DNA of 64,000 nt, taken from assembly GCA_029834535.1 (NCBI GenBank), contig JAQMWT010000239.1:1-64000 (forward strand), read 5' to 3'. This DNA is from Chrysophaeum taylorii (taxonomy: Eukaryota > Sar > Pelagophyceae > Pelagomonadales > Pelagomonadaceae). The notes under the pieces are model-generated. The model was given only the letters and a program-made list of their open reading frames with translations. It did no database searches and was not told where the DNA came from. Of the stretch, positions 63,699 through 64,000 are shown one piece after another. Each line of letters starts with the position of its first letter. Within the stretch, counting starts at the first letter, position 1. The position numbers and the translations under genes were made by a program.

Positions 63699-64000
63699 TT
63701 AAGACCTCGTCGTCGTCGTCGAACCGCAATCACAGCGGCGACGCATCTCGGCGGTACCCGCGAAGGTCGACCGGACTTGGGGGACGATCGAGTGGGGGGG
63801 GTGGGGCCGGCGATGGGCGTGCGGAGGAGGATAACTATGACTACTACGATTCATCCTCCTCATTTCGCGGGCGACGGCGATGCTCGCGTCGTCGTTGTAG
63901 ATGACCGTGGCCGGGAAAGTCCACCAGTAGCCGTCGAGGACGTCCTCGGGCCTGACGAGGCCGTCGAGGTCGGTGAAATTGGGGTAGCCCCCCGCGTGGC
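63699..64000 (-). CDS. 3' end of an unidentified gene, cut by the window edge
   Basis: On the minus strand an open frame enters at 64000 and stops at 63699-63701. It reads GGYPNFTDLDGLVRPEDVLD, GYWWTFPATVIYNDDASIAV and AREMRRM, then a His/Pro/Arg-rich tail. The first part has host-like codon use and looks like a folded domain; the tail may be untranslated if an intron intervenes. No family recognised. The stop is 4 bp from the stop of the plus-strand gene, within TAAAATTTTA. Confidence 0.4.
   Translation of the reverse strand, partial: HAGGYPNFTDLDGLVRPEDVLDGYWWTFPATVIYNDDASIAVAREMRRMNRSSHSYPPPHAHRRPHPPHSIVPQVRSTFAGTAEMRRRCDCGSTTTTRS

Noticed and set aside
1-64000. CRISPR array or bacterial operon
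   Set aside because: No spaced direct repeats of CRISPR type; short regular repeats are microsatellites, protein repeats or transposon ends. Gene content and introns are eukaryotic.
1-64000. tRNA or rRNA genes
   Set aside because: Scanning by eye for TPsiC-like GGTTCGAxTCC with matching arms gave only matches inside protein-coding repeats. A covariance-model scan would be decisive.

Overview
The window looks like nuclear DNA of a photosynthetic stramenopile, most likely a pelagophyte-type microalga; this is inference. The reasons are a plastid zeta-carotene isomerase, an aldo-keto reductase whose presequence resembles a heterokont plastid presequence, proteins built of WARANGCPW ankyrin-type repeats, GC-rich codon choice in housekeeping genes, very small introns (39-138 bp) that mostly begin GTGCG, and extremely tight gene spacing.

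Layout. 1-7096 (minus): a secreted protein of at least ten tandem units of about 215 residues; I reconstructed 12 exons and 11 phase-2 introns, and the gene runs off the left edge. 7.2-9.7 kb: a compact cluster (DUF924 protein, lipase class 3, BolA3-like protein with one intron, a 61-residue membrane protein). 9.7-15.3 kb: a lower-GC tract with overlapping minus-strand ORFs that I cannot assign. 15.4-17.8 kb: aldo-keto reductase and an ankyrin-repeat gene, tail to tail.

18-41 kb is a mobile-element graveyard. It holds a decayed PIF/Harbinger element, a 3-kb TIR element with a 1-kb deletion derivative elsewhere, a hAT element (28194-31117) with matching TIRs and a perfect 8-bp target duplication, a second hAT end, two PIF1/Helitron-type helicase relics, a non-LTR retrotransposon relic and scattered copies of its 3' end. 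It also holds two near-identical ankyrin genes whose shared sequence is almost exactly the coding region, and a secreted protein with a possible mutarotase-like fold.

42.5-64 kb is mostly gene-dense host sequence: a glutamine-amidotransferase-like protein lacking the catalytic cysteine, a sulfotransferase, an RPAP1-like protein, a membrane protein, two decayed genes (sulfotransferase, PLP decarboxylase), Z-ISO, a TPR protein, a PX sorting-nexin-like protein, a 1519-residue membrane-anchored subtilase, an M16 metallopeptidase, a VAMP7-type R-SNARE, a multi-pass membrane protein and the end of one more gene. Neighbours here share promoters of 24-35 bp or meet tail to tail within 4-29 bp.

The strongest unusual features are the ten-unit gene with introns at the same place in nine of ten units, the paired stop codons in palindromes, the CDS-bounded ankyrin duplication with changes clustered in the repeats, and the intact-ended hAT element. 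No tRNA, rRNA or CRISPR was seen. All family calls are by eye.
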